Of a stretch of DNA of 48,156 bases, positions 16,869-26,841 are shown in pieces. Position 1 is the first letter of the stretch, and the number at the start of each line of letters is the position of its first letter. The notes below the pieces were generated by a model, which searched no databases, was not told where the DNA came from, and saw only the letters and a program-made list of their open reading frames with translations. Both the position numbers and the translations under genes were made by a program. This DNA comes from Geoalkalibacter_A sp034189505 (GTDB taxonomy: Bacteria; Desulfobacterota; Desulfuromonadia; Desulfuromonadales; Geoalkalibacteraceae), in assembly GCA_034189505.1 (NCBI GenBank), contig JAXHUR010000018.1:1-48156 (forward strand), in the 5' to 3' direction.

Positions 16869-19800
16869 TCAAAGCAGATCGGCGAGCGCCCGCCCGATGA
16901 CCATAAAGGGATTGAAATTAACCGGCTCCGTGCCCTGCACCTGCTGCCAAAAGTTGTTGAGAGCACGGTATTTCTGCCGTCTGCGGGACAGGTAGCGTTC
17001 CACATTGCCGTCTGTTTCCTGTAATACCGCCTTCGTCAGCCGGAAAAGAGTCACGGAAAGATCTCTTTCCAAGGCATCGAGGGCCATGCGGTCCCAACGA
17101 TCGCGCAGCGGAACTTTGGCGGCCGCAGCGCGCAGGCGTGGCACGCCGAGTTTTTCCATCAGGTCGCGATGAGCACAGGCGACATCATGCAGATCGCTCT
17201 GGGTTTTTTCCACCAGGTTGAACAGCGGCAGAAAATCCCTCAGATAAGGCAGGGCGGCAACCTTCTGCGACAGGGAAGCATCCAGCCCCGCTTCCGTCAG
17301 ATCGTTGGATCTCTGCTGAACTTTCTCCCAATCCTGAGAAGGCGTCACGCCGGGCAGAGCGTTGATGAACTCACCGATACGCTCCCGCCACTGCAGCACG
17401 GCCTCGGCATCGAGAGAAATAGCCATATCCTGCCGCAGCGCCCAGAAACACATCTCCTGCAATGTTTCCGCATAGGTATCGATAATCCGGTACTGCTCTG
17501 CGGAAGCCATCCGGTTGTCGAGGGCAAAAACGGCATCACGCAATGCGTCACCTTCAAGAATCCGGTCGAAGTTGAGATACATGCCGGCGCATTGATACAG
17601 CGGCCTCGCCGTTTGGCGAGCCAGCAGACTCATGCGGGCACAGCCGGCAGTGTCGACTATGGTGTTGGTCAGAACCGTCGCGGTAATCTGGTGACAGAGC
17701 GGATGCTCGTCAAGCTCATCGAGATAGCGTTCCCGAACGCCTGCGGGAAAATAGTTCCGCATATAGTCACGGTAATTGCCTTCCTCACACAGGGAACTTT
17801 CAAGCAGGGTGTGAGAGAGCTGCATCTTGGCATAGGCCAGCAGGATGGCCAGCTCCGGACGAGTCAGACTTTTTTGCGGACGCGCCAGGACTTCCTTGGT
17901 GGTCGGCAGAAATTCACCGGCCCGGTCAAGCAGCCCCGCATTGACCAGTCGATCTATGAGCTGAAGGTAGGGCTCGATGTTGCGGGCACAACCCCTTTGG
18001 TCCAACGAAATGGAGAGGCTCTGCATATAGTTATTGTGGAGGACCGCATCGCAGACTTGATCGGTCACCTCGCTCAGGATCTGGTCTCGCTCCTCATTAT
18101 CCTTGACCCGACCCATTTCCTGCAGGCGCTGCATGAAGATCTTGAGATTGACTTCATGGTCGGAGCAGTCCACCCCGGCGCTGTTGTCGATGGCGTCGGT
18201 GTTGACGCGCCCGCCTTTGAGGGCGAATTCGATCCGTGCTTTCTGGGTCATCCCCAGGTTGCCGCCCTCGCCCACCACTTTAACCCGCAGCTGGCTGGCG
18301 TCGATGCGAACCCCGTCGTTGCTGCGGTCGCCGACATCCTCGTTCTTCTCCCCCGAGGCCTTGACATAGGTGCCGATACCGCCGTTCCAGAACAGATCGA
18401 CTTCAGACTGCAGGATCAGGCGCACCAGCCCCTGTGCGTCGACACTGCGGTGGCGGGTGCCGAGCGTGCGGCGCACGGGCTCGGACAGGGAGATATCCTT
18501 GGCATGACGGGAAAACACCCCGCCGCCTTCGGAAATAACGGCCCTGTCGTAATCCTCCCAGCTTGACCGGGGCAGTTCGAACAGCCGCTGCCGCTCATTG
18601 AAGCTGGCTTCCGGGTCAGGATCAGGATCAAGGAAGATATTGCGGTGATCAAAGGCCGCCGTCAGCTTGATCTTGCGCGACAGCAGCATGCCGTTGCCGA
18701 AGACGTCGCCGCTCATGTCACCGATACCGATGACCGTAAAAGGTTCCGTCTGAATATCAATGCCCATTTCACGGAAATGCCGTTTAACGCATTCCCAGGC
18801 GCCGCGGGCGGTAATGCCGAGCTCTTTATGATCGTACCCGCGGGAACCGCCGCTGGCAAAGGCATCGGCCAGCCAGTAATTGTATTCCGCGCTGACCGCA
18901 TTGGCGGTGTCGGGCAGATGGGCCGTTCCCTTGTCGGCCGCAACCACAAGATAGGGGTCTTGATCGTCATACGCGATCAGGCCGGCCGGGCGCACCACCT
19001 CGCCTTTCACCCGGTTGTCGGTCAGGTCGAGCAGGCCGCGCATCAGGGTGATGTAGGCGGCCCTGGACAGCTCAGCGCCATGTTCGCGGGTATTAAAGGC
19101 GCTGTGGACAATGAATCCGCCTTTGGAGCCGAAAGGGACGATCAGGGCATTCTTGGTCATCTGGGTCTTCATCAGCCCCAGAATTTCCGTGCGGAAATCA
19201 TCCGGACGGTCGGACCAGCGGATCCCGCCGCGTGCCACTTTGCCGCCGCGCAGGTGAATGCCTTCCATCAGGGAATTGTGAACGTAGACCTCGAAAAGCG
19301 GTCGCGGCGCGGGCATGTCGATGATGCCGATGGCGCTGATTTTGAAGGAGAAGAAGTAATCCTCCTCATCGCGCCGCAGGAAGAAATTGGTTCTCACGGT
19401 CGAATCGATCAGATTGAACAGCGTGCGCAGGATGCGGTCTTCATTGATGTCGGAGACCTGTTCGAGGGCCTCGGCCAGCTCCATGCGTAGGGGCATCAGA
19501 GCTTTTTCCTCGCGCTCGGCCATCTCGCGCCATTCTTCACGCGGTTCGAAGCGCGCCTGGAAATAGCGATAGAGCAGCAGCGCCACCTGAGAATTGTTGA
19601 TCAGGGCGAAGGCCACGCGACGTTTGGTGAAAGGGGAACCGAGCTGGTGATAATAGTTGCGGTAGGCCCGGAAGACATCGATTTCCCTGCCGTCAAGACC
19701 GGTCAGAACCAGCAGGCGATTGAGATAGTCGTTGTCAAGCTGCCCTTTTCGCAGAGAAGTAATGGTATCAAGGAGTTTATCGCGCACTTCTCCCAAAGGC

Positions 19801-21635
19801 AGAGCCCGTTCATCGCCGTTTTTAATGGCGAAACTCTTGATATAAATCGCCTCAGACCCTTCGTTGACCGTAAAATCGAGTTCATCGATGACGCATAGGT
19901 TGAGGTTTTCCAAAAGCGGCATCAGTGAGTTGAGATAGGTTTCATTTCGGCTGTAGAACTGAAGACGATAATATTCTTCGTCTACATCGCCGTTGTGAAA
20001 CGGTCCCCATATACTGAAATGCTCGCCGCCGGTGTGGCGCACCTCTTCCATCCCCTCGATGTCGCGCAGGGCATAGCGGGGATGCGTAAGGGTACGATAC
20101 TGGCGCGGCAACCCGTCGATATAGCGATCGAAGAGCAGGCGCCCTTTCTCATCGCCCAGGCGACTCTCCAGCACAATGCGAAGCTTGGCTTCCCAGGGGC
20201 GGGCGATCTCGGTGAGCCCCATCTCGAGGCGCCGCAGATCGACAAAATCCTTCTCGCCACGGGGGGCGACGCGAACATGCAGACTGAGATAGTCGGACAA
20301 CATCTGCACAATGCGCGAAGTCACGGTCTGCGCCTGAAAGAAGCGACGCACATAGGATTTGATCCGGTCGATATTTTCCCGCTGGTAGAATTCACGCGGC
20401 AGGATCAGAAGCAGCGTCCGGCCGTCGACGGACAGGCTGGGGGCTGGGACCACCTTGACGGCATCCTGGCGATAGAGGAAAGTAAAGGAGCGGGCAGCTT
20501 CCCGCAGTTCCTCCGGTTCCATGAAGAACAATTCCACCTTGGGGAAGGTGTTGAAGATTTCGATCGCCTTGCTGTAATCGTGACTGCCGCGCGGGATGCC
20601 GAGATCAGCCAGGGCCTGCTCAATGCGTTTGCGCAGGACGGGGATGGAAAAGGTCGGCTCCTCCAGGAATCGCTGCGAAAAAAGCCCGCAGAAGGCATGT
20701 TCCTGGCAGACCCCGTCGCCGATTTCCTCCCGCCAGCCCAGGTAGGTCAGATGATCGTCGCGGTGTACCGTGCTGATTTCAGCCGTTTCCTCGACCACGA
20801 ACCGGTCTTTGCGCTCGAGCCGACGGCGGAAGGCGGCATCAAGATCCTCACTCTTGCATTGAGTGCCCTGGGCTCCCCCGGGTTCTGTGTAGAAGAACCC
20901 CTCTGAACCCTCGACCGAAACCTGCATCCGCTGTTGCGGCGCGGATTCGATCCGAAGGCAGCGATAGCCAAAGGGGATGAAATTGTCATCCTGCAGCCAG
21001 TGCCAGAATTCCCGCACCTGCTGCGCTTCAGGAAGCGTTTCGAGCTTTTTAAGACAGCTTTTCAGGCGGCGCTGAGCTGCATGAATCTGCAACACCTGGT
21101 TAAAGCATTCCCGCAGCGCTTCCTCAAAGCGTGCGCGAACCCCCGTCCGCAGCCCCTGAACTTCCGCCAGAATCACGGATTCCGGGCTGCCGCCGCGACC
21201 ATCCTCGACGACTTCCGTCAGCTTTTTGCGCCGGCGCTTCAGGCGCAGAACCGGATGACTGAAAATCTTAAACCGAACCCCGAAACGCCTGAACAGCAGT
21301 TGCAGCGAGTCCACCAGAAAAGAGGCATCGGGGGTATTGGTCATCAGAAACCACTGCCCGGAGCGTCGTGCGGATTTGAGCTTGATCGCAACATCCTCGG
21401 GGCGTTCTTTAATAAATTCGAAGATATCAACGACCCAGCGGGCAACCTTCTCCGGTTTATGCATTGAATATAAAGCCCTGGGCGTGTGCATTCGCAGTTC
21501 CCGGGCCAGGGCAAGAATGATGTCGCGGTTGTCAGGAGGCACCTGCTGCCTGATCGCTTCGACAACATCTTCAAAAGGATAGGCCTTTTCATCAGGCGAG
21601 CGGCGCTGGAACGCAGGATCCTTGATTATTTTCAT
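16869..21635 (-). CDS. Large NAD-dependent glutamate dehydrogenase
   Basis: A 1588-residue protein of the 180-kDa NAD-GDH class (about 1600 residues). The N-terminal half carries regulatory ACT-like regions. The central catalytic domain includes RGGIRWSDRPDDFRTEILGL, VPFGSKGGFIV with the catalytic lysine region, and AEYNYWLADAFASGG. The NAD-binding segment follows with FTVIGIGDMSGDVFGNGML and VVGEGGNLGMTQKARIEFA. The enzyme oxidises L-glutamate to 2-oxoglutarate and ammonia, usually in the catabolic direction. AGGT precedes the ATG. The gene is full length with no break and is probably followed by the flavin reductase gene in the same transcript. Confidence 0.93.
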   Translation of the reverse strand: MKIIKDPAFQRRSPDEKAYPFEDVVEAIRQQVPPDNRDIILALARELRMHTPRALYSMHKPEKVARWVVDIFEFIKERPEDVAIKLKSARRSGQWFLMTNTPDASFLVDSLQLLFRRFGVRFKIFSHPVLRLKRRRKKLTEVVEDGRGGSPESVILAEVQGLRTGVRARFEEALRECFNQVLQIHAAQRRLKSCLKKLETLPEAQQVREFWHWLQDDNFIPFGYRCLRIESAPQQRMQVSVEGSEGFFYTEPGGAQGTQCKSEDLDAAFRRRLERKDRFVVEETAEISTVHRDDHLTYLGWREEIGDGVCQEHAFCGLFSQRFLEEPTFSIPVLRKRIEQALADLGIPRGSHDYSKAIEIFNTFPKVELFFMEPEELREAARSFTFLYRQDAVKVVPAPSLSVDGRTLLLILPREFYQRENIDRIKSYVRRFFQAQTVTSRIVQMLSDYLSLHVRVAPRGEKDFVDLRRLEMGLTEIARPWEAKLRIVLESRLGDEKGRLLFDRYIDGLPRQYRTLTHPRYALRDIEGMEEVRHTGGEHFSIWGPFHNGDVDEEYYRLQFYSRNETYLNSLMPLLENLNLCVIDELDFTVNEGSEAIYIKSFAIKNGDERALPLGEVRDKLLDTITSLRKGQLDNDYLNRLLVLTGLDGREIDVFRAYRNYYHQLGSPFTKRRVAFALINNSQVALLLYRYFQARFEPREEWREMAEREEKALMPLRMELAEALEQVSDINEDRILRTLFNLIDSTVRTNFFLRRDEEDYFFSFKISAIGIIDMPAPRPLFEVYVHNSLMEGIHLRGGKVARGGIRWSDRPDDFRTEILGLMKTQMTKNALIVPFGSKGGFIVHSAFNTREHGAELSRAAYITLMRGLLDLTDNRVKGEVVRPAGLIAYDDQDPYLVVAADKGTAHLPDTANAVSAEYNYWLADAFASGGSRGYDHKELGITARGAWECVKRHFREMGIDIQTEPFTVIGIGDMSGDVFGNGMLLSRKIKLTAAFDHRNIFLDPDPDPEASFNERQRLFELPRSSWEDYDRAVISEGGGVFSRHAKDISLSEPVRRTLGTRHRSVDAQGLVRLILQSEVDLFWNGGIGTYVKASGEKNEDVGDRSNDGVRIDASQLRVKVVGEGGNLGMTQKARIEFALKGGRVNTDAIDNSAGVDCSDHEVNLKIFMQRLQEMGRVKDNEERDQILSEVTDQVCDAVLHNNYMQSLSISLDQRGCARNIEPYLQLIDRLVNAGLLDRAGEFLPTTKEVLARPQKSLTRPELAILLAYAKMQLSHTLLESSLCEEGNYRDYMRNYFPAGVRERYLDELDEHPLCHQITATVLTNTIVDTAGCARMSLLARQTARPLYQCAGMYLNFDRILEGDALRDAVFALDNRMASAEQYRIIDTYAETLQEMCFWALRQDMAISLDAEAVLQWRERIGEFINALPGVTPSQDWEKVQQRSNDLTEAGLDASLSQKVAALPYLRDFLPLFNLVEKTQSDLHDVACAHRDLMEKLGVPRLRAAAAKVPLRDRWDRMALDALERDLSVTLFRLTKAVLQETDGNVERYLSRRRQKYRALNNFWQQVQGTEPVNFNPFMVIGRALADLL

Positions 21636-21774
21636 GTCATACCTGCCTTGAAAAATATGAAGGGGAATACCGCTGAGGTTTTTTTAACCTGGATACTCTT
21701 CAAGACTAGAGGATCACAACCGCTTTGGCAACCCGCTGCTGTTCGCAAAATGAGCAGGAAAAAGCAATGCGGAT

Positions 21775-22650
21775 TCAATCGAAAATCTCTATTTCGGCCT
21801 CCTGCCGCAATTCCTTGACCCATTTCTCAAGCTCTTTGACGCCGGCTTCCTCCTTGAGAAATTCACGGATCTTGTCCTCGGCTTCTTCAAAGGGCATTTT
21901 GCGCTCCGCAACCTTATCCTGCACCAGGATCAAATGGTAGCCGTAAGGCGTTTCAACCACCTCCCCGACTTCGCCCGGCTGCTGACTGAAAGCGGCCTGT
22001 TCAAAAGGCTCGACCATCTGTCCGCGGCTGAAATAACCCAGGTCGCCGCCGGCCTGGGCGCTCGGGCAATCGGAATTTTCGCGGGCCAGCTTGGCAAAAT
22101 TCCCTGCCGTCACCCGGCCCTTTATGGCATCCATGCGCTGCCTGGCCTGCTCCCGGTTGTCTTCTGCCCCCGCAATCAGGATGTGCCGGGCACGGACCCG
22201 CTCGGGCTCCACCATCTTATCCGGATAGGTGCTGTAGATTTTTTCGATGCTTTCGCGGGGCGGGTCGGGAACATCCTTGAGTTTCTCTGCACTCATCAGA
22301 TTCACCGTCAGATCCTGGCGGATCATGCGATGGTAGAATTCCGGAGTCATCCCTGCGCGCTGCAGAGTCTCGTAAAATTTTTCTTCACTCTCATAATTGG
22401 CGATCAGCTTGCGCTTCTCCTCCTCGACCGCCGCCTCTTCGGCCACAAGACCCTGCGCAAGAGCGGCCTGGAAGATCAACTCACGGGCGATGAGCTTCTC
22501 CAGTGAAAGCTCGCGAATTTCCTTCTGCTGATCGGGCGTGAGCTGCTCGACAGGCTTCTGGTGCATCTGCATGGCGTAGACCTGCATGGTGCTGTCGAAC
22601 TCATTGCGTGAAATCGGCTTCTCGTTGATCTTGGCAACTACGTCGTTCAA
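21775..22650 (-). CDS. Cytoplasmic parvulin-type peptidyl-prolyl isomerase
   Basis: 291 residues from a TTG start that follows AAGGAGAG at good spacing. The N-terminal two-thirds is a SurA/trigger-like helical chaperone region (FDSTMQVYAMQMHQ, LEKLIARELIFQAALAQG). A parvulin (PpiC) domain follows at about 150-245: VRARHILI, FAKLARENSDCPSAQAGGDLGYFSRGQMVEPFEQAAF, and TPYGYHLILV. No signal peptide is present, so it probably acts in the cytoplasm, unlike SurA or PrsA. It follows ksgA in the same direction. Confidence 0.88.
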   Translation of the reverse strand: MNDVVAKINEKPISRNEFDSTMQVYAMQMHQKPVEQLTPDQQKEIRELSLEKLIARELIFQAALAQGLVAEEAAVEEEKRKLIANYESEEKFYETLQRAGMTPEFYHRMIRQDLTVNLMSAEKLKDVPDPPRESIEKIYSTYPDKMVEPERVRARHILIAGAEDNREQARQRMDAIKGRVTAGNFAKLARENSDCPSAQAGGDLGYFSRGQMVEPFEQAAFSQQPGEVGEVVETPYGYHLILVQDKVAERKMPFEEAEDKIREFLKEEAGVKELEKWVKELRQEAEIEIFD

Positions 22651-22708
22651 TATTCTCTCTCCTTTTTAGTCTTGATCGCAATCCGGATTCAGTCAGGATT
22701 CGGTCACA

Positions 22709-23494
22709 TCAGGCAAGCCAATTTGCCAGTGCGGCAAACTGTTCGAGACTCAGAGATTCTCCACGGATCCGGGCATCGAGCTGATTGTGGACAAGGGCTT
22801 CTTCGACCCTGTCCGGTTCGAAACCTGCCGACTTCAAAGCGTTTGCCAGAGTCTTGCGTCTCTGCGCAAAGGCCGCCTTGACAATTTTACGGAAAAAAGC
22901 CTCGTCAGAGACATCGACCCTGGGGCTGGCCAGAGGAGTGAACGCCAGAACCACCGAATCGACTTTGGGCGGTGGATGAAAGGCGCCAGGCTTGACGCGG
23001 GTGATCCGTTCGATATCGAACCACAGCCGGCACAGAACCGACAGAATGCCGTAATCTCCCGTTCCGGGATCGGCACAGAGGCGATCGCCGACTTCCTTCT
23101 GAAACATCAGCACCAGACGGGAAAACAGGGCGTGGTGGTCAAGCACCTGAAAAAGAATCTGGCTCGAGATATTGTAAGGTAGATTGGCGACCAGTTTGTA
23201 GGGGGCACGGGTCAGCAGGCGCTCCCAGTCGAGACGCAGCGCGTCGCCTTCGTGAATGATCAATTTCGTATTCTGCCGCTGACGAAGCCGTTCGATCAGA
23301 TCGCGGTCGATCTCCATGACCTCGACCTGGCCCGCACGGGAGAGCAGCTCATCGGTCAAAACCCCGAGCCCGGGGCCGATCTCCAGGACACGATCTTCGG
23401 CATCGAGATCGGCAGCGCTCAGGATACGTTCAACAACCTGCCGGTCGCGCAGAAAATTCTGGCCGAAGCGTTTACGTGGACGATGGGATGACAA
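22709..23494 (-). CDS. rsmA: 16S rRNA A1518/A1519 dimethyltransferase
   Basis: 261 residues with KsgA/RsmA hallmarks: RKRFGQNFLRD at the N-terminus, the SAM-binding EIGPGLGVLTDELL, and the catalytic NLPYNISSQIL. The C-terminal region VDSVVLAFTPL and AAFAQRRKTLANAL completes the family pattern. The protein dimethylates two adenines near the 3' end of 16S rRNA during small-subunit maturation. The start is TTG with GGAG eight bases upstream. The gene is grouped with tsaD and a DUF2062 gene. Confidence 0.95.
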   Translation of the reverse strand: MSSHRPRKRFGQNFLRDRQVVERILSAADLDAEDRVLEIGPGLGVLTDELLSRAGQVEVMEIDRDLIERLRQRQNTKLIIHEGDALRLDWERLLTRAPYKLVANLPYNISSQILFQVLDHHALFSRLVLMFQKEVGDRLCADPGTGDYGILSVLCRLWFDIERITRVKPGAFHPPPKVDSVVLAFTPLASPRVDVSDEAFFRKIVKAAFAQRRKTLANALKSAGFEPDRVEEALVHNQLDARIRGESLSLEQFAALANWLA

Positions 23495-23566
23495 AATGAA
23501 AACTCCGTCGTTTCTTGCGGCACGATAGAAAATACAGGGGCAACGCCGATGTGTTGGTTCAAGGGA

Positions 23567-24070
23567 TTACCGGCGGTTTTTGTGCAGGGGCCTCGTTAAC
23601 CGGCGACGCGGCCACCGTGGGATGCGCCAGGTCTTGACAATGGGGATCAGGCGCAGAGTCAGGGCGTAGGCCAGACTCGAACACAGGACGCCTAGAATCA
23701 AACTGCCGACACAGATCGGCCAGAGGACATCCCACCCGAGGCCGATGAGAGCTTCGCTGGAAAACTCCCTGGGGATGCCGGAGTGTTCCAGGCCCAGCAG
23801 AAAGCGACCTGTTTCATACTCCAGTGTATAGATCACTGGAGCTGTGAGCGGATTTGTGATCCATACCCCGACCAGGGCGGCGATTTTACTCTCCTGCAGC
23901 AGGAAGGCAAAAAACAGCGCGATAAACATCTGTATGCCAAAGGTCGGCGTCATGCCGATGAACACGCCCAGGGCAATCCCTTTGGCAATCTCATCCGGCG
24001 TTGCCTGCAGCCGAACCAGGCGGATCAGATTCAATTTAAATTGGCGAATCAGGGACCAGCGCTGCCACAT
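23567..24070 (-). CDS. DUF2062 membrane protein
   Basis: 167 residues with three hydrophobic spans, matching the DUF2062 pattern: KGIALGVFIGMTPTFGIQMFIALFFAFLL, then GVWITNPLTAPVIYTLEYETGRFLLG. A basic tail (RRRLTRPLHKNRR) follows the last span. The family is widespread and of unknown function. It sits between tsaD and ksgA, all on the same strand. Confidence 0.85.
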   Translation of the reverse strand: MWQRWSLIRQFKLNLIRLVRLQATPDEIAKGIALGVFIGMTPTFGIQMFIALFFAFLLQESKIAALVGVWITNPLTAPVIYTLEYETGRFLLGLEHSGIPREFSSEALIGLGWDVLWPICVGSLILGVLCSSLAYALTLRLIPIVKTWRIPRWPRRRLTRPLHKNRR

Positions 24071-24097
24071 ATCTTTCTGTTGTCCACAAATGTCACC

Positions 24098-25129
24098 TCA
24101 ACCGGGGCGGACCAGAAAAGGCCGCACCCGGTCCAACGGCCAACTCGCCAAGGCATTGAGGTCGAACGCCGAACCGGCGCCGCGGTTGAGGTAATAATCA
24201 CCCGGCACGGCCAGCATGCCGGCATTGTCGGTGCAAAGAAGGGGCGAGGGGAAGTAAACTTCGAAGCCCTCATCCTTTGAGACGCCCTGGAGGGCCGAGC
24301 GCAGACCGCGATTGCAGGCAACCCCGCCGGCCACGACCAGCCGCTGAAGATCCGCACCGCGCAGGGCCTTGAGGGATTTTGCGGTCAAAACCTCGACGAC
24401 GGCCTGTTGAAACCCGGCGGCCAGATCCCGCAGATGCTCACCTTCGATCGGCCCGTTCTGCCGTTTGACGTAATTGAGGACTGCAGTCTTGATCCCGCTG
24501 AAGCTGAAATCGAGGTTATCCTGTTGCATCAGGGGGCGCGGAAACTTTATCCGCTGCGGATCGCCTTCGGCCGCCAGCCGATCGATGACCGCTCCGCCGG
24601 GGTAGCCGAGCCCCAGAAGCTTCGCCACCTTGTCGAAGGCCTCCCCGGCCGCGTCGTCCCGGGTGCAGCCCAGCGTCTGGTAGTCGCCCACTCCTCCAAT
24701 TCGGTACAGGTGGGTGTGACCGCCGGACACGATCAGCGCGAGATAGGGATAGGCCACCTCGTGCTCGAGCTGAATGGCCAGGGCATGCCCTTCAATATGA
24801 TGCACCCCGATCCAGGGGATACGGCGGGCATAAGCCATGGCTTTGCCGGCGGAGAGCCCGACCAGCAGAGCACCGATCAGACCGGGGCCCCGGGTAACCG
24901 CGATCCCTTCGATATCGCCAAAACCGACCCCCGCCTGCTCCAGGGCCTGTTCGGTCACCACCGGCATGGCCTCCAGGTGCTTGCGCGAGGCCAGCTCAGG
25001 CACAACGCCGCCGTACCGTGCATGCACGTCGACCTGCGAAGCGATCACGTTGCTGAGGACCTCGCGTCCGTCACGCACTACGGCGGCGGCAGTTTCGTCG
25101 CAGGAGGATTCAAGACAGAGCAGAAGCAT
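24098..25129 (-). CDS. tsaD: tRNA N6-adenosine threonylcarbamoyltransferase
   Basis: 343 residues starting MLLLCLESSCDETAAAVV, the canonical ASKHA-fold N-terminus. The metal-binding HHIEGHALA (HxxGH) appears near residue 110, and ALIVSGGHTHLYRI and VVAGGVACNRGLR follow. TsaD transfers threonylcarbamoyl to A37 of ANN-decoding tRNAs together with TsaB and TsaE, which are not in this window. The gene lies 12 bp downstream of the phoH-like gene. Confidence 0.97.
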   Translation of the reverse strand: MLLLCLESSCDETAAAVVRDGREVLSNVIASQVDVHARYGGVVPELASRKHLEAMPVVTEQALEQAGVGFGDIEGIAVTRGPGLIGALLVGLSAGKAMAYARRIPWIGVHHIEGHALAIQLEHEVAYPYLALIVSGGHTHLYRIGGVGDYQTLGCTRDDAAGEAFDKVAKLLGLGYPGGAVIDRLAAEGDPQRIKFPRPLMQQDNLDFSFSGIKTAVLNYVKRQNGPIEGEHLRDLAAGFQQAVVEVLTAKSLKALRGADLQRLVVAGGVACNRGLRSALQGVSKDEGFEVYFPSPLLCTDNAGMLAVPGDYYLNRGAGSAFDLNALASWPLDRVRPFLVRPG

Positions 25130-25141
25130 GGTTTTGGATTC

Positions 25142-26458
25142 TCAAAGCAGGTTGGCGGCCAGTTCGGCCAGGGGAGAGCGCTCCCCCTTAGTCAGGATGA
25201 TGTGGCCGGCAATCTGCTGCTCCTTGAATTTCTCCACCACATAGGTCAGACCGTTGCTGGAGGAGTCCACATAAGGGTTGTCGATCTGGTAGGGGTCGCC
25301 GGTCAGCACGATCTTGGTCCCCTCGCCCGCCCGGGTAATGATGGTCTTGATCTCGTGCGGAGTCAGATTCTGCGCCTCGTCGACAATCAGGAACTGGCGG
25401 GGGATGGAGCGGCCGCGGATATAGGTCAGCGCCTCGATCTCGAGGAAGCCCATATCGACCAGCTCCTTGTAGCCGCGCTTGCGCTTGCCGTGATCCTCGA
25501 CGTTGCCCAGCAGCAGTTCGACATTGTCGAAGATCGGCTGCATCCAGGGGGCGAGCTTTTCTTCGATATCGCCCGGCAGAAAGCCCAGGTCTTTCCCCAT
25601 CGGGAAAACCGGCCGCGACACCAGGAGGCGGTTGTAGAGGTTTTCATCGGCCACCTTGAGCAGCCCCGCCGCAATGGCCAGCAGAGTTTTGCCGGTGCCC
25701 GCCTTACCGACCAGCGTGACGAGCTGGATATCGTCATTCATGAGCATGTCAAGGGCGAACTGCTGTTCGCGGTTGCGGGAATGAATCCCCCAGACGCCCT
25801 CCTTCGGGATGCGTATCAACGGCACAACCTGCTGCAAGGCCTTGTTGTAGCGTCCCAACGCCGTATGGGAGGGATTGCTTTTGTCCACCAGGGTCAGGCA
25901 ATGGTTCGGGTAATACTCCCCAGGCAGGTCGAGATAACCCTGACCGTAGAAGCGGTCGATGATATCCTTTTCCAGTTCCACGTGACTGGCGCCGGGATAA
26001 AGATCCTCGATCGAGACCTTGTCCGACTCATAGTCCTCAGCCGGAAGTTCGAGAGCATCCGACTTGATGCGCAGGTTGGTGTCCTTAGTGACAAAGACAA
26101 CTTTGCAGTCACAGGTTTCCTGCAATTTCATCGCGACGGCCAGAATGCGATTGTCTCCGCGATCAACCTGCAATTCAGGCGGCAGCTTTTTCAGGTAATC
26201 CGCGCGGTAGATCTCCACCCGCAGCATTCCGCCGGTTTCCAGTTCGACCCCTTCGGTCAATCCGCGATTCGCCCGCATCCCGTCAAGAATCCGCGAAATA
26301 TGCCGGGCATTGCGTCCGGTTTCATTCTGATCTTTTTTGAAGCGGTCGATCTCCTCGATCACCGTGATAGGAATAATGACATCGTTGTCTTCAAATTTGA
26401 ACAATGCTTCAGGATCATGCAGCAGGACATTGGTGTCGAGAACAAAGATTTTTTTCAT
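25142..26458 (-). CDS. PIN-PhoH ATPase (PhoH2-like)
   Basis: 438 residues with two domains. The N-terminal PIN nuclease domain (about 1-150) begins MKKIFVLDTNVLLHDPEAL with its first catalytic aspartate and contains EEIDRFK and VFVTKDTNLR. The PhoH P-loop domain follows, with Walker A GKAGTGKTLLA, Walker B FLIVDEAQNLTP and LTGDPYQIDNPYVD. PIN-PhoH fusions are proposed RNA-unwinding ribonucleases. The gene starts a tight cluster with tsaD. A weak GAGATGA precedes the ATG. Confidence 0.92.
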   Translation of the reverse strand: MKKIFVLDTNVLLHDPEALFKFEDNDVIIPITVIEEIDRFKKDQNETGRNARHISRILDGMRANRGLTEGVELETGGMLRVEIYRADYLKKLPPELQVDRGDNRILAVAMKLQETCDCKVVFVTKDTNLRIKSDALELPAEDYESDKVSIEDLYPGASHVELEKDIIDRFYGQGYLDLPGEYYPNHCLTLVDKSNPSHTALGRYNKALQQVVPLIRIPKEGVWGIHSRNREQQFALDMLMNDDIQLVTLVGKAGTGKTLLAIAAGLLKVADENLYNRLLVSRPVFPMGKDLGFLPGDIEEKLAPWMQPIFDNVELLLGNVEDHGKRKRGYKELVDMGFLEIEALTYIRGRSIPRQFLIVDEAQNLTPHEIKTIITRAGEGTKIVLTGDPYQIDNPYVDSSSNGLTYVVEKFKEQQIAGHIILTKGERSPLAELAANLL

Positions 26459-26498
26459 CAGTCATCTCATTCGGTTGGTAAAAAAAAATGGGTGGAAA

Positions 26499-26840
26499 TC
26501 AGCGATTGTAATGTGAAACCTCGATCCCCTCAGGGGTCGCTAAAAATTTGATCAAAACCGGTCGGTTGCGATAACTTCCTTCAAGAACGACCTCGCCTTC
26601 CCGATTGAGGGCGTTGAGCACCGCTTCGGGCGACTCCTCGATCGTATAGAGACGGTATGCGTTGGTGCGGGACAGGTCGCGGCGGGTCAGAGGGCGCTCG
26701 GGTGGCAGAGAACAGGCCGCAAGCACCAGCAAGGCAAGCACCGCCAGCGCCAGGAATCGACATGTGCGGCGAAAAAGACTTCCGCCTGCCGGCATAAGCG
26801 AAACAAGCAGCGGTTTTTTATGGGAATCGCATGTCTTCAT
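26499..26840 (-). CDS. Small lipoprotein of unknown function
   Basis: ATG at 26840 overlaps the end region of the cysteine-desulfurase gene, with GAGGTGG at correct spacing inside its last codons. The 113-residue product has a basic N-region, a hydrophobic stretch and the lipobox LAAC (about residue 43), so it is probably lipidated after export. The mature part (PPERPLTRRDLSRTNAYRLY...) is short and unfamiliar. The n-region before the hydrophobic core is unusually long. Translation is probably coupled to the upstream gene. Confidence 0.65.
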   Translation of the reverse strand: MKTCDSHKKPLLVSLMPAGGSLFRRTCRFLALAVLALLVLAACSLPPERPLTRRDLSRTNAYRLYTIEESPEAVLNALNREGEVVLEGSYRNRPVLIKFLATPEGIEVSHYNR

Positions 26841-26841
26841 T

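Noticed and set aside
17169..18566. A 465-codon plus-strand frame.
   Set aside because: Antisense to the glutamate dehydrogenase gene, with no start signal and no motif.
24407..26551. A 714-codon open frame on the plus strand.
   Set aside because: It lies exactly antisense to tsaD and the PhoH-like gene, both of which have complete family motifs. Long antisense frames are expected in GC-rich codon usage.
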